From Pseudoscleropodium purum (lineage: Eukaryota; Streptophyta; Bryopsida; Hypnales; Brachytheciaceae): a stretch of 64,000 nucleotides of DNA. Under the pieces are notes generated by a model, which saw only the letters and a list, made by a program, of their open reading frames with translations, had not been told where the DNA came from and did no database searches. The DNA is taken from positions 33,914,001-33,978,000 of the forward strand of contig OZ017797.1 of the NCBI GenBank assembly GCA_963969395.1, in the 5' to 3' direction. Positions 11,330 to 22,619 of the stretch are shown one piece after another. Each line of letters opens with the position of its first letter. Within the stretch, counting starts at the first letter, position 1. A program made the position numbers and the translations under genes.

Positions 11330-11910
11330 CATGTCATGTTAGCATGTGTTGGATTAATGCAAATTGGACTCTAGAAAGGATTACCATTCTATTGCTAAAA
11401 TAGCAATCAAATGACTAGACATTGTTTTGATGTTAGAATAGGTCAAGATTAATGTTAGATAATTTTGATGTAAAAATTGTATCTCTGTGCTCTGAAATGA
11501 CAACATGCAACTTAAACTACCATAGTACGCCATATATTTTAATGATGAAATGGCTTCACAATTACACTAATCTAGTGCTAAAATATGACAATCTTAAATT
11601 GTTGAAAACTCTAACATGATGACTTTTGATGTTAAAATGGCAGCACGAATATGCTAAAACCAAACTATATTTTCAGTAAAATGACACTCATCAATGTATT
11701 TTCAATGCTCAAATAGCTATAAAATAGCAACATGTATTTGCAGCACTAATACCATATTGTCATCTACTTTTGATGTCGAAATGATGCCAAAAGTGCATTA
11801 AAATAGGATATACCAACATCTTGAACTTTTAGTGTTGAATTATCATACGAAATAATATTAACAAACATTCAATGCTAATGCTATAATGATAAACAAGATA
11901 TTAATACACC
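11330..11910. repeat. degenerate motif array (TGATGTTAAAATGGCA-like)
   Basis: Roughly ten imperfect copies of a 15-20-bp phrase recur without fixed spacing: TTTTGATGTTAGAATAGG, TTTTGATGTAAAAATTG, ATGATGAAATGGC, GTGCTAAAATATGACA, TTTGATGTTAAAATGGCA, CAGTAAAATGACAC, TTTTGATGTCGAAATGATG. No coding frame. It resembles the array at 16221-17130 in style and partly in sequence. Confidence 0.5.
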
Positions 11911-14060
11911 TTCTAATAGTGATGATAGTAGGAAACTTGATATATATATATATTCAGTACCTAAGTATTTACAATTGTAATCATGTAATACAAAGCTAAA
12001 CCTATTCAATCGTCTTCATCATTATAATGAAATACAATGGTTTGTATGAGTGGCAAGTCACTTTTCAAAGATTGAACCTTAATTTAAAAATATTAATTCG
12101 ATCTAAATTTGATATAACTATGGATCTTTGATTATATTGAAAATAGAAAAAAAAAACATCTACTTATCTCCATGTGCCACCATCAATTCTTAACACTTCC
12201 AAATAAACTTTTGTTCTCACCTGCAACAAATTGATACTTTCTTAGTCTATAATACCAACATACAAGACGCATAGAAGAATCCAATCATTGATGGCCTTAC
12301 TATTATTTGGAAAGAAATGACAAATATATTAAATGAAAACTTCATGAATAAATAATTGAACAAGAATTTCATTTCTAAAATGAAATTTTCCCAAAGTTTT
12401 TGTGTTAAGCACCTTAGATTAGGTTTAGAGTTACCTAACCTAATGTAAGATATATAGAACATCAAAGTAGGCATCAAAATAGTTGAAGTCTATTGCATTC
12501 AACAATCCACACATTATTTATGGTAAAGTCACTTATCATTTTACTTCAAAGAAAAAATGAAATATGAAGAACACTGGTATTTAGAACAAACAACATTTTC
12601 AATATGGAATGGTATACAAACTTAACACTAGATTTAGTACATAGCAAAGATATAGGTCAAAGAAAATACATCTTCAATACAAGCAACATAACATATCAAC
12701 ATGCAATATAATTTAATTCTTACATTTTAGATCTTCCTCACCAACTTTTTTCCACTCTAGCACTCTATTTTTTTGGCCTTAGATTTGGTCTTCTTCCACA
12801 TCCTATACAATAAAATAAAACACATTGATTAAAATATTATTACAACAAACATGAATAAAAAAAAAGATTCTAAACTTTCTACATGAGTATAAAAAGAGAT
12901 CAATTTTTAAAAGTATGAAAAAGGAAAATGCATCAAAGCATCCTGTAATGCTCCTAGACTAAGTAGGAACACTACACAACCGACACACTAACTCCCCTTT
13001 TCATACTTGAAAAATAGTTTCATTTCAAAAGAGCCTCAAAGCATCCTGTGAAATCACAAGGCTAAGTTGTAGAACCACACAGCCAAGACTCTTAAGAATG
13101 GATGGCCATTGTCCTAAAAGAATTCAATGTATGTAATGATAGCTACAAAGTTTGAATTGAATCAATGGATGGCAATCTATTTAGCAAACAAATCCAAATT
13201 GTTGTAAATCATTAATTTACATCAAGGCGTACCTCAATGTAGAACATAGAAGAATATATGTGGTGAAGAATGGTTTGGCCTGCAAATCCTAAAGAAGCCA
13301 TGGTATAAAATCTGTCCTCAAAAACCAACCCAAAAACAAAAGATTAGACACTATGTCAAAAGGTTAACAAAAAGACAATTTTCAACAAATTCCAAAGTCA
13401 AAATATACTACAGATACACCTCAAGTGTTAAACCTTGCACATCCTTGCAAAGGCAGAAGATAACAATTTGCACTACAATCACTACAAGAAAAAAGAGTAT
13501 GTAATCCAACATGATAATCAACTCATATATGTAGGTTAAACGATTGATTAGGACATTTTAGTTTGGACAAAATCAACACTTCTATATTGATTTTATATCT
13601 TGTTTTGGTCAAATTAAAAAATTATTATTATTACTCAATAACTTACTACATAAATTGCCACATAGGCTTAACCTACCATGTATGCAAAGTTGCCACATCA
13701 CTAGACATACAAAATGGATTGCATTGCCACATCAACGGCCAACAATTCATGCCAAATAATTAATTGAAGTTTCCCAAATACATTCTTAGTTTACAATTGT
13801 AACTTTGAAAAATTCAGCATTATATTCGAATTAATTCAATATATACAACAATTGAGTTTTAATTGCCAAAATCCATCACTACATTCCAAATAATTCAAAA
13901 TACATATTGCAAATGAACTTGGAATGTCATTTACCTTAAGGAAAGTAAACATGGAAACACAAGGGCTTTATACAAGTGGGGTGGTAGGAGGTAGGACAAC
14001 CCATATGGGATTTGTAAAGAGTGAGGATTAGTAAGAGCTCAACCGTTCATACTTCACAAG
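11911..14060. other. AT-rich non-coding DNA
   Basis: No gene recognised. It contains a (TA) run at about 11941-11952. Two similar phrases, CATCAAAGCATCCTGTAATGC (near 12932) and CTCAAAGCATCCTGTGAAATC (near 13033), suggest a diverged direct duplication of about 100 bp. Confidence 0.35.
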
Positions 14061-14400
14061 TAGAAATTGTGGTTTAAGTAGAATTTCAGACCTCATTCAA
14101 GCACTGTAGATTACTTTCTTTCAAAAAACTTTGAACTTAATTATTGTGGAGATTTTAAGCCTCCTATAAAAAGTTACGAATAAATTTGAGAGACGTTAGA
14201 AGGGACATTTTTTTGACAATTTCAAACATCCACTTTAAAATTTGTTCGTAACTTTTTATTGGAGGCTCAAAACTTCAAAAATATTTTTGGAGATGAAACT
14301 TGGCTTGATTTCACAATTCTTTTAGTTCAAAATGGTTTGAAATTTTTTATTCTACTATGCCAAAATAAGGTCTGAAATTCTACTTTGTACACAATTCCTA
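14061..14400. mobile_element. foldback (inverted-repeat) element, 340 bp
   Basis: The left arm TAGAAATTGTGGTTTAAGT / AGAATTTCAGACCT (14061-14092) is answered by AGGTCTGAAATTCTACTTTG / TACACAATTCCTA (14368-14400). Further in, GAGATTTTAAGCCTCC / TATAAAAAGTTACGAATAAA matches the reverse complement of TTTGTTCGTAACTTTTTATT / GGAGGCTCAAAACTTC. The whole unit can fold into one imperfect hairpin. No protein is encoded. It is a MITE-like element of unassigned superfamily. Confidence 0.7.
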
Positions 14401-14636
14401 CGTTTGGATTGTGAGCGATCAAGTTCTCATTTTCAAATTACCTCATTCTCTTTGAGATTTCATGATGAACAATGGATTTTATTATAAAAACAACCTCTCC
14501 ATCCATCCTTATCACCAAATTTCAATGAGGTATAGTGACTTCCAAAAGTAGTTGAGGCCACTACATAAATTGTTCTCATAAATCAAGAAACTAGAATTTT
14601 AAAGTGAAAATTGACCTCATATTGTTATACTAAAGG
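14401..14636. other. spacer between two foldback elements
   Basis: AT-rich, no feature recognised. Confidence 0.3.
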
Positions 14637-15203
14637 GATTCTACCATCATGTACAATTTCACTTAGAATAAATTATATTTAGATCTATTATTATCTTAAT
14701 GAAATTTCTATATAAGTTTTTTTTGTGAAAAGTCAAAATGTCCATTTCTTAAAATAGGAAGAATATACATTTTGACTAGAATTGCATATTATAAATTCTA
14801 TAAATTTTAGATTTTTATTGATTGAAATAATATTGATTAAAATCTTATTGGTTAATTTTTTACCTCAAAATTTTTATTTATTTATTTTCCACACCATAAA
14901 TTGCAAAAAAATAAAATGAAGAAATGAATTTTTATTTTTTTATTTTTTCAATTTATGGAGTGAAAAATTAAAAAGTTAAAATTTTGAGGTCAAATTTTAA
15001 TCAATAAGATCTTAATCAATAAAAAGTTAAAATTCATGGAACTTGCAATATGTGATTCTAGTTAAGATGCACATTCTTCCTATAAAAAAAATGAGCCATT
15101 TTGACATTTCACAAAAAATTATTTTTACATTGAAATTTCATTCAAAGATTAATAGGTCTTAATATAGTCCATTCTAAGTGAAATTATACATGAAGGTAGA
15201 ATC
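14637..15203. mobile_element. long foldback element, 567 bp with arms of about 255-268 bp
   Basis: The left arm 14637-14904 and right arm 14949-15203 are reverse complements along their whole length with scattered mismatches. GATTCTACCATCATGTACAA faces TTATACATGAAGGTAGAATC. GTGAAAAGTCAAAATGTCC faces GAGCCATTTTGACATTTCAC. TTTTTATTGATTGAAATAA faces TTGATCTT-type sequence ending CAATAAAAAG. Only about 45 bp separate the arms. No coding capacity. Confidence 0.8.
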
Positions 15204-16220
15204 TATTTCAAAATATAAGTGGAAAGGATCTAAAATTAATGACAAATCCTATGAAGTTCATCCCCCTAGAATAATAAAGGATTAGCAATGTAAATCATGC
15301 TTTGTTTCATTGAGCAAAATCTTAGGTTTAGAAGTGGATAGAAGTAATTTAGAGAAGTTTATATCTAATTCAAACTTAAAGAAGTAATTAGATAACTACT
15401 TAGAAAAGTTAATGAAGGATGAAGTCTAGACCAAGGAATGGATGAAAATAGGTTGGATCCATCCATCCATTGCCAAATTCAGATTTTAGGATATAAACCC
15501 TGGCCTAGATCTATAGCCAAAATCTTTAAGTCAAATTGAAACTAGGAGCATTTAGAAAAAACATGGATGAAATTCAAAGTAGCAATTAGCAATTAAACTT
15601 CAACAACGCATAACTTTTGCTGAGACTATTAGATTCTTATGAATTTTATGTTTTTGAAAATGGTATGAATTTTCTTACAATCTAAGATTGCTAAATTTAG
15701 AATGTCTCTATTTTTATTAAAAAATCACCGCGACCTAATTAGCTACCTTGTCCAAATCAATTCTTGCGCTTAGGCCTAAGTTGGGACTCTTTTTGCAAGT
15801 AGTAGTATGCGTTTAGGTACTTACAAAAAAGATACATTGCTTGGATGGGACAATGAACCAATGTTAGGCACCCGCTTAGTTTAGACATTTCACTTTAATT
15901 TAAGAACCTCATTGTAAACGTCTAATTAACAACAATAGATAATAAAACACCCACAATATGCTAATTAGTATCCAAACTTCATTCACCTAAATTCTACATA
16001 CTATATAATTATAATGTGATACAGACTATTTATTAACTTAATCTATGTCCTAGTAATTGTTAATTTTAAATTCTCTTTTAATAATTAACTATCAATTTTT
16101 GTGGTTGTTCCTAAAGAAAAATTAAAATCCATTTACATTCATTGAATTTCAAATACTACAATACAAAATGATACAAGCCTGTGAAGAATACCACTACAAT
16201 AAGCTACTATTAAAAATTAT
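15204..16220. other. AT-rich non-coding DNA
   Basis: No gene, RNA or element recognised. Confidence 0.3.
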
Positions 16221-17130
16221 CTATCAAAGTACAATAATTTGTACCAATATGACATTTATTTATTTTTAAATAAAAAAATGATGGTGTCAAAATGACAATT
16301 AATTGGCTCTAAAATGGCCCAATGAATATGTGAACGTCAAAACGATGAAAAGATGACATTGAAATATTGTTCCATACCATGTCTTTTGAAGTGGCATTGA
16401 AATTGTGCATAGAAAAAAATGTAGTGCAATGGCATCAAATAGGCATTGAAGAAAAGAATGTCAAAATTTGTGCCTTTACAAAGTTAAAGTATTATTGTCA
16501 TGATGCAAAAATGGCATGACATTTGCCTAAAATGAATACAAAATTAATTCACAATAGAAGGATGTCAATAAGGCATTCAAATAATGTTAGCTAAATTGGC
16601 ATGAACATAGCATTGAAAATGTGCATGTCAACAATGCTCTGATATGGTAGCACAATAGAGTGAAGATGATAAAGGAATGGTGCATGTAGAGAGTTGCATT
16701 CAAGTAGCATGAAATTGACATTGAAAATATATGCTGTAAATTGACATGAAAAGAATTGTCAAATATTTCAATCACTATAGCATAGAAATGGTAAAAAAAT
16801 TTGCATTGAAATGGCATATACATGACATTGCATTACTAGGTGCCTTATTATTGCTACAATAATATTAGAATAGTTGATGTGAACTTGGCATCAAAATAAC
16901 ACAAAAATGTTGCATGTTCAATTTTGCATCATTATGACCCTCAAACTAATGCCTATTTGATATTGAATTAATGTTCCCCCAAATAATGTTAAAATGGCTC
17001 TACAATAATGTCAGGATGACAATGTTGACTTTGCATTGAAATGATATTAAGATAATTTGGTGCCACCTTAGTATCAAAGTAAATCTCAAACTGACACTTA
17101 GCTAGACTCTATGTTAGATTACTGTCAAAA
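16221..17130. repeat. degenerate motif array (GGCATTGAAAT-like)
   Basis: At least a dozen imperfect copies of (A/G)GCATTGAAAT or TGACATTGAAAT occur at irregular 25-90-bp intervals: GTGGCATTGAAATTGTGC, TAGGCATTGAAG, TAGCATTGAAAATGTGCATG, TTGACATTGAAAATAT, TTGCATTGAAATGGCAT, TTGCATTGAAATGATATT. They are mixed with AAATGGCATGACATT phrases. No ORF. This is not a clean tandem repeat: period and orientation drift, as in a very old satellite. Confidence 0.6.
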
Positions 17131-20100
17131 ATGCATCCAAATAATCTTGCCCAACTTTTCTAATGTAATTAAAATGGAACAAATTGTCTTTATTGAAATA
17201 TTATAGTCATTCATGCTTGCTTTTAGGACTCAAATTGTTTAAAAGGATTGAGTAGAAAGTGTGGTTTTTAAAAAACATGAGTTGCTAATAATGAGATGCA
17301 AGAACTGCCGTGCCCTTATTGGAGTAGTTATTCATTTATGTTTTGACAATAATGTTGAAGGCTTTCAATGCATATCTATGAATTAAAGAGTAGTAGTGAA
17401 CGCATTTTAAACTATTGTGCACTTTCTAAGCATCATTTTAATCAAAATGAGGAATTATGTGCTCATTTTAACACAAGTCTTCATTCATTACTTATGTAGT
17501 CTATGAGCTTTTTTAATGACCTACATAGCTTGTACTTTCAAAATTCATTGCTAATTCATTTAGACTCCAAAATTATTACAAATTTTAGGAAAGCATTGTT
17601 TGACATTTTTCTTCAAACAAAAAATAGAAGGAAAAAAATTTGAGCCACAAATCAAGTCTAAACTAGGTTGATTTTGCTTAAGTGGTTGGTTTATGAGCCT
17701 TCTACTTTATGTACATTTTTTCATATTGAGCCATAGGCCAAATGTGGTTCCCTAGATGTTTTGGTTAAAAAAAACCCTAAATGTAGTAGTATTGGAAAAA
17801 TATATAGTTTATTCATATTATATCTAAAAATGTTGAAGACAAGAATCAAGAATTCTTTTTAGACTTCCAACAAGAATCAACAATAAATTGGACAATAAAT
17901 CAATGATTAAAAGAAACAATGTTGAATTTCTAAGAGCATCACTACCAAGCCTAGTGGCTTAGTCTAGAAAGAGAATGAACCACACTTTTGAAGTCTTTGT
18001 TAGGTAATCAACCACCAATCATCCAAAGCATGCTATTTTCAAACCATAAATGCATTGCCTTGCAAAATGAGCCTATTTCAAGACAAAATGTCAACTTACC
18101 TTGCAAATTGGATGACCTCTTAAGAGATTCATCCACTTTTCAAGCCCCGCAGGCATGTTCTTATTTGCACACAATTAGGTGTAGTTACCTTATTTTCAAA
18201 AAATCTATAATATTTCAAAAGAGATGTCTTAAATACACTTGGAAAAGGAATCATAATCACAATCTAGACATCTATTAACTCTTCAATACTAACATTCTAT
18301 GGTTAATTTATGGAATGCTTGGTGGAATGCATACGTCGCTTTGATTAGGATTGAAATCTCTCAACAAAGTCCAAATGAGAGTATTGCCATTGTTTCATTG
18401 TAAGAAGGCTTGGCCTTTATTTTGTCCCAGAGTTTACAAGTGCTAACCTTGGAACTTGATCACCCTAGGGACCTCAAAAATCAAGCTTTGAACACCATTT
18501 TGTTGTGTTCACTCACTCACTTTGACTTGTTGTTTGAATTATGGGGAGCATTCTCTTATCACTACTCTTTTTCTTGTTTGGGAGTTTAATTTGTGGTGAA
18601 TAGTGGCTCTAGAATTCAAGACAATGAGCAATAATTCCCTCAAATGAAACAACAATCTAATTTTAGCATTTGCTTTGATTAAATCTTGCTCTTGCTAGGC
18701 CATGACACCGGGCATGAGTGAAAACCTGCCCAACTCATCCCACATATTCAGTTACTGAGCCCAACCAGCGGCTGCTTTGGTGTGCCATTTTGGTTGTGTA
18801 ATGGTGAAGACGCTGTGATTGCTTTACCCTGCAAGCCAACTGGGTTGGAAGAACAGAGTTTATGGTTTTTAATTTGGGGAATAACTTAAGTTACACTTGT
18901 TTGACTCACTGTCCGCCCACAAATCAAACTCATGAATTTTGTAAACAAATCAACAGCAACTGACAACCACATCGGCATCATAAGATAAGTTACACAGAAC
19001 GGATGCATTGTAGAAATCAATCGACAACGTCAGCTTAAGCTTACCTTCAGTTAACGTTAGAGGGCAAGAACCTGATGACAACGTACCGACGCAGTCAGTC
19101 TGGCACCCCACAGCCTGTCCCAGTTTTCAAATTTTCAAACTGTCTGGTAAAAGTGCCACGTAACCACATACCGAAAATGGTATCCCAACCAGTTTTTTTT
19201 TTTTTTTTTTTTTGAGGGGGGGGGGCTTTCTAGTGCCTGATTGCACTAGAAAAAAAGTAATTTGGCTAAGAAATGGTAGAAACAGAATGTGAATTTTTTG
19301 GCCTGAAAACTTTGAATTAAAAAAGTCTTAGATGAAATCACGAGGTTGTGGATGAAAACAAAATTATGGACATGTGATACATGCTAATGTGGTATTTTCT
19401 ATCCAATATGTAGATGACTATTGTAATTTTGAGAACCACTGTGACATTTTATATTGACACTTTAGTACTTTGTAAAAAATGAAAAAAAGAAGCCTAGATC
19501 CCAATCTCCATGGTAGTGACAATTAAACTGAAAGGTAGACAAGCCTATTACTATCCTAATTAGCAATTTGAGTATCTTGGGGCCAACTTCAAAAGGGGCA
19601 CATATTTTTCAAAGGTGTGCATTTGTTTCACAAATCAAATCAAACCCAAGTGGAATTATAATTTTCCAATTGAAATTGCAATATTTGTAGATTTTTGAAG
19701 TGGCCTACCTGAAATTTACAAGACTACTCATAGAATGGTGTCATGAACATCCTATAAACAACCCATAACCACTGTCCTACATATCCAATGGTATTTGAGT
19801 GTTCACCATTAAAGGATTGACATGTTATCCCTTGTTGGCATTAATGCAATGATTTTGTCAGAAATTAATGGATTTGGATGAATATTTGAATGGCATTGGA
19901 GCCAAAAGTTAGGTGATAGAATTAGCAAACAGACATGAATTAGCTTATCTTAAATTGGATTTAATAAGAAAATAATTGATGTATTCAATTGCAAAAGGAA
20001 CACCTAACTTAAATATTTCTAATGTCTAAATACTTAAAAATGGGCAACTTTTGAATAAAAGAGCTTAGTGTTAATTTTGGATATTATAAGTGAAAAGGTA

Positions 20101-20432
20101 GGATCACCACATTTGTACTCAGTATTTAATATTTTACTAAAATTATTAAAGTTTAGAAGATTTAATAAAAATAGGATTATTTTGCAAAAACACTTTTAAT
20201 TACAATATCTCATTTACCTTAATTTTCATTAAATTGATCACAAAGAAGATAATCTTTTAAGGGTTCAAATATTAATTTGGATGAATGAGAAGCTATTTGA
20301 ACAAAACATTGCCCAAAAGCACTTTGTTATCATTTTGAATATGAAATTTTCAACAATTAAGGCTAAGATTGAAATAAATAATTTTTTCACTCCCTTTCAT
20401 CCAATTTCATTGCCTATTGGTTGCTCCATCAA
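17131..20432. other. AT-rich intergenic DNA with a GC-richer island at about 18700-19190
   Basis: No gene recognised. The stretch 18700-19190 has more balanced base composition and no long frame. It ends at a T21 run (19193-19213) followed by GA and G10. Immediately after is a perfect 10-bp stem, TTTCTAGTGC / GCACTAGAAA, with a 6-nt loop (19227-19252). Confidence 0.35.
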
Positions 20433-21354
20433 CCCCTAAAGCACTAAACTACGTTTTTTGGTAATTGATAGAGATTTGAAGCAACTCACTATGAACAAGA
20501 TTTTCATTTTTTTTCTCTGAAATTTTCACACAACAAGTGCTTGAGGAATAGCGTCAAGGCCCAACAATTTTCACAAATTTTAATTACATGATTAAGAAAT
20601 TATTGTATTATCTTCATTTCTTAGAGGACATGCCGGGCAACTCAATAAAGTCTTAGGAAACCACTTTTCAAGAAATAAAATTTTGAAATTGATTTTCTAG
20701 ATTTATATATTTATAGAAAGCTTTAAATCATTCCATTTTGATTAATGAGGTGAAAGTTATGAGAAATTTTAGTTTGCGGGTAGTTATAGATTCTCTACTC
20801 TAAAATAAACTTTGGAGTCCTTTATTTAACTCAATTTTCAATATTTTTTGGAAAAAAATCAAATCATAGGAGATAATTGTTTATTATAGCATTAAAACCA
20901 TTAGGATTGTCATTTTTCAATTCCATAACTAAATTCTTGACAAACTCGTATTTTGAATCATTTTCTACTTTCTTTCTATTTACTATTTTTTTCCTATATG
21001 TTGTACAATTTCAAATGATCTAAATTTTTTCAAGCATGTAGACAATTTGACTTGAAGAATGATGCCAAAGAAGTGTCACCATTTTAGACATTTTTTCATA
21101 CAAATGTGACTTTGCAAAGTATAGGTGCTCATTTTTTCTCACGGCCCAAAAAGGATTCTTGTCATCTCAAACACTAATATCTTGCAATCTACATGGTAAA
21201 AACTTCTGAAATTTTTTCCACATCTTTTCAAACTAGCATAATATAAGATCCTACAAACACATGTATCCAAAAATGTTTATTTAAAAAAAAAAATCGGTAC
21301 TTGTACTAGAAATAGCAACATTTTTGGTGAAAACATGGTCAAAACCTTTAGGGG
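20433..21354 (+). mobile_element. CCCC...GGGG element copy 1 (922 bp, near TTAA)
   Basis: Begins CCCCTAAAGCACTAAAC after TCAA and ends AACCTTTAGGGG before TTAA (21355-21358). The interior is non-coding. It matches the next element (21424-22615) in inverted orientation over nearly its full length, for example AAGCTTTAAATCATTCCATT here against AATGGAATGATTCAAAGCTT there. A third copy lies at 56456-57368. The termini resemble piggyBac-type ends; no transposase is present. Confidence 0.6.
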
Positions 21355-21423
21355 TTAACCATCAACAATTCATTAGCATTATAACAATAGGTTTTTTGAA
21401 GGGACATGTCATTATGTGATTAA

Positions 21424-22615
21424 CCCCTAAAGTTCCTTGACTAAATCTTCAACAAAAATGCTCAAAAATTGTCATTTTTAAGACATGTACCAAAAAAAAA
21501 TTTAAAACATTTTTGGACACATACAACCATAGGATCTTGTAGTATGATAATTCGAAAAGATGTGGAAAAAATTTCAAAAATTTCTACCATGTAGATTGCA
21601 AGATATTAACGTTTCAATTGACAAAAAGCCATTTTTTTGGCCCTACAAAAAACAACAGTGCTAGTATGTGAGCTTAAAAATGCGAGCTTGTGAGCATTGA
21701 GCCTACAATATAGGTAGCTATAATATAGATACCACACTTTATAGAGGGTATATGTATCAAAAACACCTATAATATGGGTATTTGTAATATATATATATAT
21801 ATATATACCCTATAATCATAGACAGTTCCTATAATATATACACCTATAATGTAGGTGTATATTATTTTAGGCTTATGGGCTCACACTCCTATGCTTGCAT
21901 AATAGCAACCCTACTACAAAAAACCAAGCAGCTACACTTCACAAGGTCACATTTGTATAAAAAAATTTCCAAAATGGTTGAAACTCTTTGGATTCATTCT
22001 TTAAGGCAAGTTGGCTAAACACTTGAAAATTTTCAAATCATTTGAAATTGTATAATATATAGGAAAAAAATAGTAAATAGAAAAAAATAGAGAATGAATC
22101 AAAATACTAAATTGTTAATAATTTAGTTATGGAATTGAAAAATGCCAATCCCAATGGTTTTAATGTTTTAATAAACAATATTCACCTTATATTCTTATCT
22201 TTTTCCAAAAATATTGAAAATTGAGTTCAATAAAGGACTTCAAAGTTTATTTTAGAGTAGAGAATTCATGACCACCTGCAAACTAAAACACCTCAAAACT
22301 TTTGACTCATTGATCAAAATGGAATGATTCAAAGCTTTCTATGTATATATAAACCTAGAGAATTAATTTCAAATTTTTATTTTTGAAAAAAATGATTTTT
22401 TCAGATCTGCTTGAATTGCCTGAGTTGGCCAAAACCTCATATTAGGCCATAACTTTTTACTCATATTTCCAAATGTTTTGAAATTTGTGCACATGAAAGA
22501 TATTCTTCTTCTACACCTTCTATTAAAATTTGGGCCAAAAACATAGAAATCTCCGCTCACATGCACTTGCCCAAAAAAGTTATGTTGCCAAAAAACGCAC
22601 TTTGGTCCTTTAGGG
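21424..22615 (-). mobile_element. CCCC...GGG element copy 2 (inverted, carries a nested insertion)
   Basis: Flanked by TTAA on both sides (21420-21423 and 22616-22619), with ends CCCCTAAAGTTCC and GGTCCTTTAGGG. Without the 260-bp nested block (21654-21913) it is about 930 bp, the size of copy 1, of which it is an inverted diverged copy. The two together form a palindromic locus with a 65-bp spacer. No coding frame of note. Confidence 0.65.
21654..21913. mobile_element. 260-bp insertion nested in element copy 2
   Basis: The direct repeat CTACAAAAAAC flanks the block (21643-21653 and 21914-21924), and copy 1 lacks the block, which defines the empty site. The ends are loosely inverted (GTGCTAGTATGTGAGC against TTGCTATTATGCAAGC). 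Inside are palindromic phrases such as CACCTATAATATGGGTA and ACCTATAATGTAGGTGTA plus a (TA) run. An 11-bp direct repeat would suit a Mutator-like MITE, though its A-run weakens the point. Confidence 0.5.
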
Positions 22616-22619
22616 TTAA

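Noticed and set aside
22611..22619. Interstitial telomere repeat (TTAGGGTTA)
   Set aside because: It is a single unit that is explained as the CCCTAAAG end of a TTAA element.
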